Source: an uncultured Clostridium sp.
GTDB lineage: Bacteria > Bacillota > Clostridia > Peptostreptococcales > Peptostreptococcaceae
Length of the DNA: 64,000 nucleotides
NCBI GenBank assembly: GCA_945871955.1
Contig: CAMBXR010000006.1
Location: 1-64,000, forward strand
Direction of reading: 5' to 3'
The notes beneath the pieces are model-generated. The model did not search any database. It was not told the DNA's origin and saw only the letters and a program-made list of their open reading frames with translations. The translations under genes and the position numbers were made by a program. Positions 62,393 to 64,000 of this stretch are shown here, piece after piece (position 1 is the stretch's first letter; each line of letters begins with the position of its first letter).

Positions 62393-63730
62393 ATGATACT
62401 AGATAAATGGATAAGTAAAAAAATAAAAGTAAATAAGGAATTAACTAGAGAAAATCTAGATAAATATCAATTAACCACATTAAATAATTTAATTAAATAT
62501 GCAAAAGAAAACTCTAAATTTTATGAAAAATTATATAAAGGTATAGATGAAATAAATTCACTAGATGAATTATATAAAATACCAACTATTAATAAAGAAG
62601 ATATAATTGAAAATGGCAATAAAATGGTATGTGTAAATCAAAGTGAAATAAGTAGAATAGTATCAATAAATACATCTGGAACTATGGGAAGTCATAAGAG
62701 AATTTTTTTTACAGAGGAAGATCAAAATCTAACAGTAGACTTTTTTGTTCATGGTTTAAGTTTTCTTGTTAGTAAAAATGATATTATGATGATTATGATG
62801 CCTTGCAAAACTGAAAATAGTGTAGGGGATTTAATAAGAAAAGCACTTACAATTATGGGAGTTAATCCTGTATTAAATGGAACTTTAATGTCATTTAAAG
62901 AAACTACAGATCTTATGATAAAAAATAAAGTAAACTCTATCGTAGGTATGCCTGTGGAAATTTTAGCACTGGGACGATATATAAAACATGAAAATCTACC
63001 TATAAAAATAAAGAGTATCCTATTAAGTGCAGATATGGTTAATCAGGTTTTAATTGAAGAGATAAAACAAACTTATAATTGTGAAGTATATAATCACTTT
63101 GGTATGACAGAAACTGGTCTTGGAGGAGCAGTTGAATGTGAATATCATAATGGAATGCACATTAGAGAAAATGATTTATTAATAGAAATTGTAAATCCTA
63201 TTACAAAGGAGAAAGTAGAAAATGGTGAAAGTGGGGAAATTTTAGTAACCACATTAACTAGAAAAGCTATGCCCCTTATTAGATATGAAACGGGAGATAT
63301 AGCATCTTTTGTAAAGGGAGATTGTAGTTGTAAAAGTGTTCTAAAAAGACTTGATAATATTAAATATAGAATGGACGATAGAGTTAATATAGGAAAAAAC
63401 ATATATATAAATATAAGCATGGTGGATAGCATTTTATTTAAATTAGAAAATCTTATTAATTATAAAATAGAAGTTGAAAATTGTGATACATATTATGAAC
63501 TACAATTACAGTTAGCTTTTTTAGATGAAGATGATAAAAAAGATAATACTAATTATAATGAAGAATTAAAGAATAAAATAAAAACTCTATTATTAGAAAA
63601 CTCTAGAATAAGGAAATCTTATGAAATGGGAATGCTAAACTTCGCTATAGAATTAACTTATACTAAAGAATATATTAACTTCTATAAAGGTAAAAGAAAG
63701 ATAATTTCCACTGAAAAAATAAAAGTATAG
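62393..63730 (+). CDS. AMP-dependent CoA ligase, PaaK-like (DVU_1553 family)
   Basis: A 445-residue adenylate-forming enzyme. The opening LNNLIKYAKENSKFYEKLYK is PaaK/phenylacetate-CoA ligase-like, the P-loop-type motif is NTSGTMGSHKRIFF (about residues 85-98), YNHFGMTETGLGGAVECE is the A5 motif and IRYETGDIASF the A7 motif. It activates a carboxylic acid with ATP and joins it to CoA or another thiol. The acid is unknown. The start is 3 bases after trsS. A PaaK-like ligase beside an aldehyde oxidoreductase could use the acid that the Mo enzyme makes. Confidence 0.85.
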   Translation: MILDKWISKKIKVNKELTRENLDKYQLTTLNNLIKYAKENSKFYEKLYKGIDEINSLDELYKIPTINKEDIIENGNKMVCVNQSEISRIVSINTSGTMGSHKRIFFTEEDQNLTVDFFVHGLSFLVSKNDIMMIMMPCKTENSVGDLIRKALTIMGVNPVLNGTLMSFKETTDLMIKNKVNSIVGMPVEILALGRYIKHENLPIKIKSILLSADMVNQVLIEEIKQTYNCEVYNHFGMTETGLGGAVECEYHNGMHIRENDLLIEIVNPITKEKVENGESGEILVTTLTRKAMPLIRYETGDIASFVKGDCSCKSVLKRLDNIKYRMDDRVNIGKNIYINISMVDSILFKLENLINYKIEVENCDTYYELQLQLAFLDEDDKKDNTNYNEELKNKIKTLLLENSRIRKSYEMGMLNFAIELTYTKEYINFYKGKRKIISTEKIKV

Positions 63731-63733
63731 ATT

Positions 63734-64000
63734 ATGAATATTTATTTAATAAGACATGGAAAATTAAATTGGGAAGATAATATAAAAAAATGTATAGGAA
63801 TAACGGATACGAAGTTAAGCAATGAAGGAATAAAAATGATAGAGGGATTAGTAAGTTTTCTAAAAGATAAAAATATAAGCAAAATATATACAAGTGATTT
63901 AAATAGATGTGAGAAGTCTGCACAAATTCTATCATCGTCATTGAAAGTTCCCTATTATACCCAAAGGGAGCTTAGAGAAATAAATATGGGGATATGGGAG
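63734..64000 (+). CDS. Histidine phosphatase family protein (cut by window end)
   Basis: The first 89 residues of a phosphoglycerate mutase/histidine phosphatase-type protein, open to the window edge. NIYLIRHGKLNWED is the catalytic RHG motif, TKLSNEGIKM and IYTSDLNRCEKSAQIL are the second conserved block (with Arg for phosphate binding), and INMGIWE is a family end-of-block motif. It starts 3 bases after the CoA ligase stop without a clear ribosome-binding site. It probably removes a phosphate from a small-molecule intermediate of the pathway, as CobC does for cobalamin. Confidence 0.85.
   Translation, partial: MNIYLIRHGKLNWEDNIKKCIGITDTKLSNEGIKMIEGLVSFLKDKNISKIYTSDLNRCEKSAQILSSSLKVPYYTQRELREINMGIWE

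Noticed and set aside
1..64000. CRISPR arrays, rRNA, tRNA, insertion sequences or prophage genes
   Set aside because: I looked for regular spaced repeats, CCA-ending cloverleafs, transposase motifs and integrases and saw none.

Overview
The window looks like a chromosomal piece of an anaerobic, spore-forming, very AT-rich Firmicute, most likely in or near the Peptostreptococcaceae (Clostridia). I infer this from the very low GC content, strong Shine-Dalgarno sites, an alpha/beta-type small acid-soluble spore protein, a pyruvate:ferredoxin oxidoreductase, a clostridial class III fructose-1,6-bisphosphatase, DUF6323/DUF6179, DUF3793 and DUF1540 proteins, and T-box and Mn2+ riboswitch leaders. 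I see no rRNA, tRNA, IS element, prophage or CRISPR array. The species cannot be named from sequence reading alone.

Layout. 1-5 kb: an S24/S26-like protein, a membrane-anchored protein, two tandem PqqD-like proteins, an acyltransferase, a small secreted protein and a short DprA. 5-9 kb: an SH3/L,D-transpeptidase, DUF6323-DUF6179, and a DegV gene with a perfect operator-like palindrome. 9-12.5 kb: a T-box-controlled ACT-ilvC-ilvB operon. 12.6-29 kb: housekeeping and small genes (Crp-type regulator, second DegV, hemolysin III, YdbC, macro domain, RNase H, CobD-like aminotransferase, hpt, PAP2, BaiN-like flavoprotein, SASP, Mn-riboswitch/mntP, DUF1540, M14 peptidase, GAF-SpoIIE phosphatase, flavoprotein). 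29-33 kb: aroC-aroB-aroA. 33-38 kb: pduL, an HxlR regulator and nifJ. 39-44 kb: a Fur-box iron locus (DUF3793, DUF2325, feoA-feoA-feoB-Cys-rich protein). 44-46.5 kb: fbp. 46.7-50.3 kb: a D-aspartate-ligase-like ATP-grasp enzyme, an Asp/Glu racemase and a MurE-type ligase, probably a cell-wall D-Asp branch cassette.

The most interesting region runs from 51.0 kb to the right edge. It holds a molybdenum aldehyde oxidoreductase followed by eleven tightly packed same-strand genes: a dicluster/flavin-like/CCG redox protein, a CxxC redox protein, a SAM methyltransferase, a C-GCAxxG-C-C protein, XdhC, an NTP transferase fused to an HD domain, an EF2568-type class V PLP enzyme, a small unknown protein, a Cys-rich radical SAM enzyme of TrsS type, a PaaK-like CoA/AMP ligase and a histidine phosphatase cut by the window end. 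From memory the set matches the Desulfovibrio vulgaris DVU_1551-DVU_1559 neighbourhood (families named TrsS/TrsM and 'DVU_155x family'). I know of no established biochemical role for it. The sequence suggests a dedicated cofactor- or substrate-making pathway serving a Mo hydroxylase, with sulfuration (XdhC, PLP enzyme), nucleotidyl transfer (NTP transferase), radical chemistry (TrsS), methylation and acyl activation.

Protein family names come from recognition of motifs and length, not from database searches.
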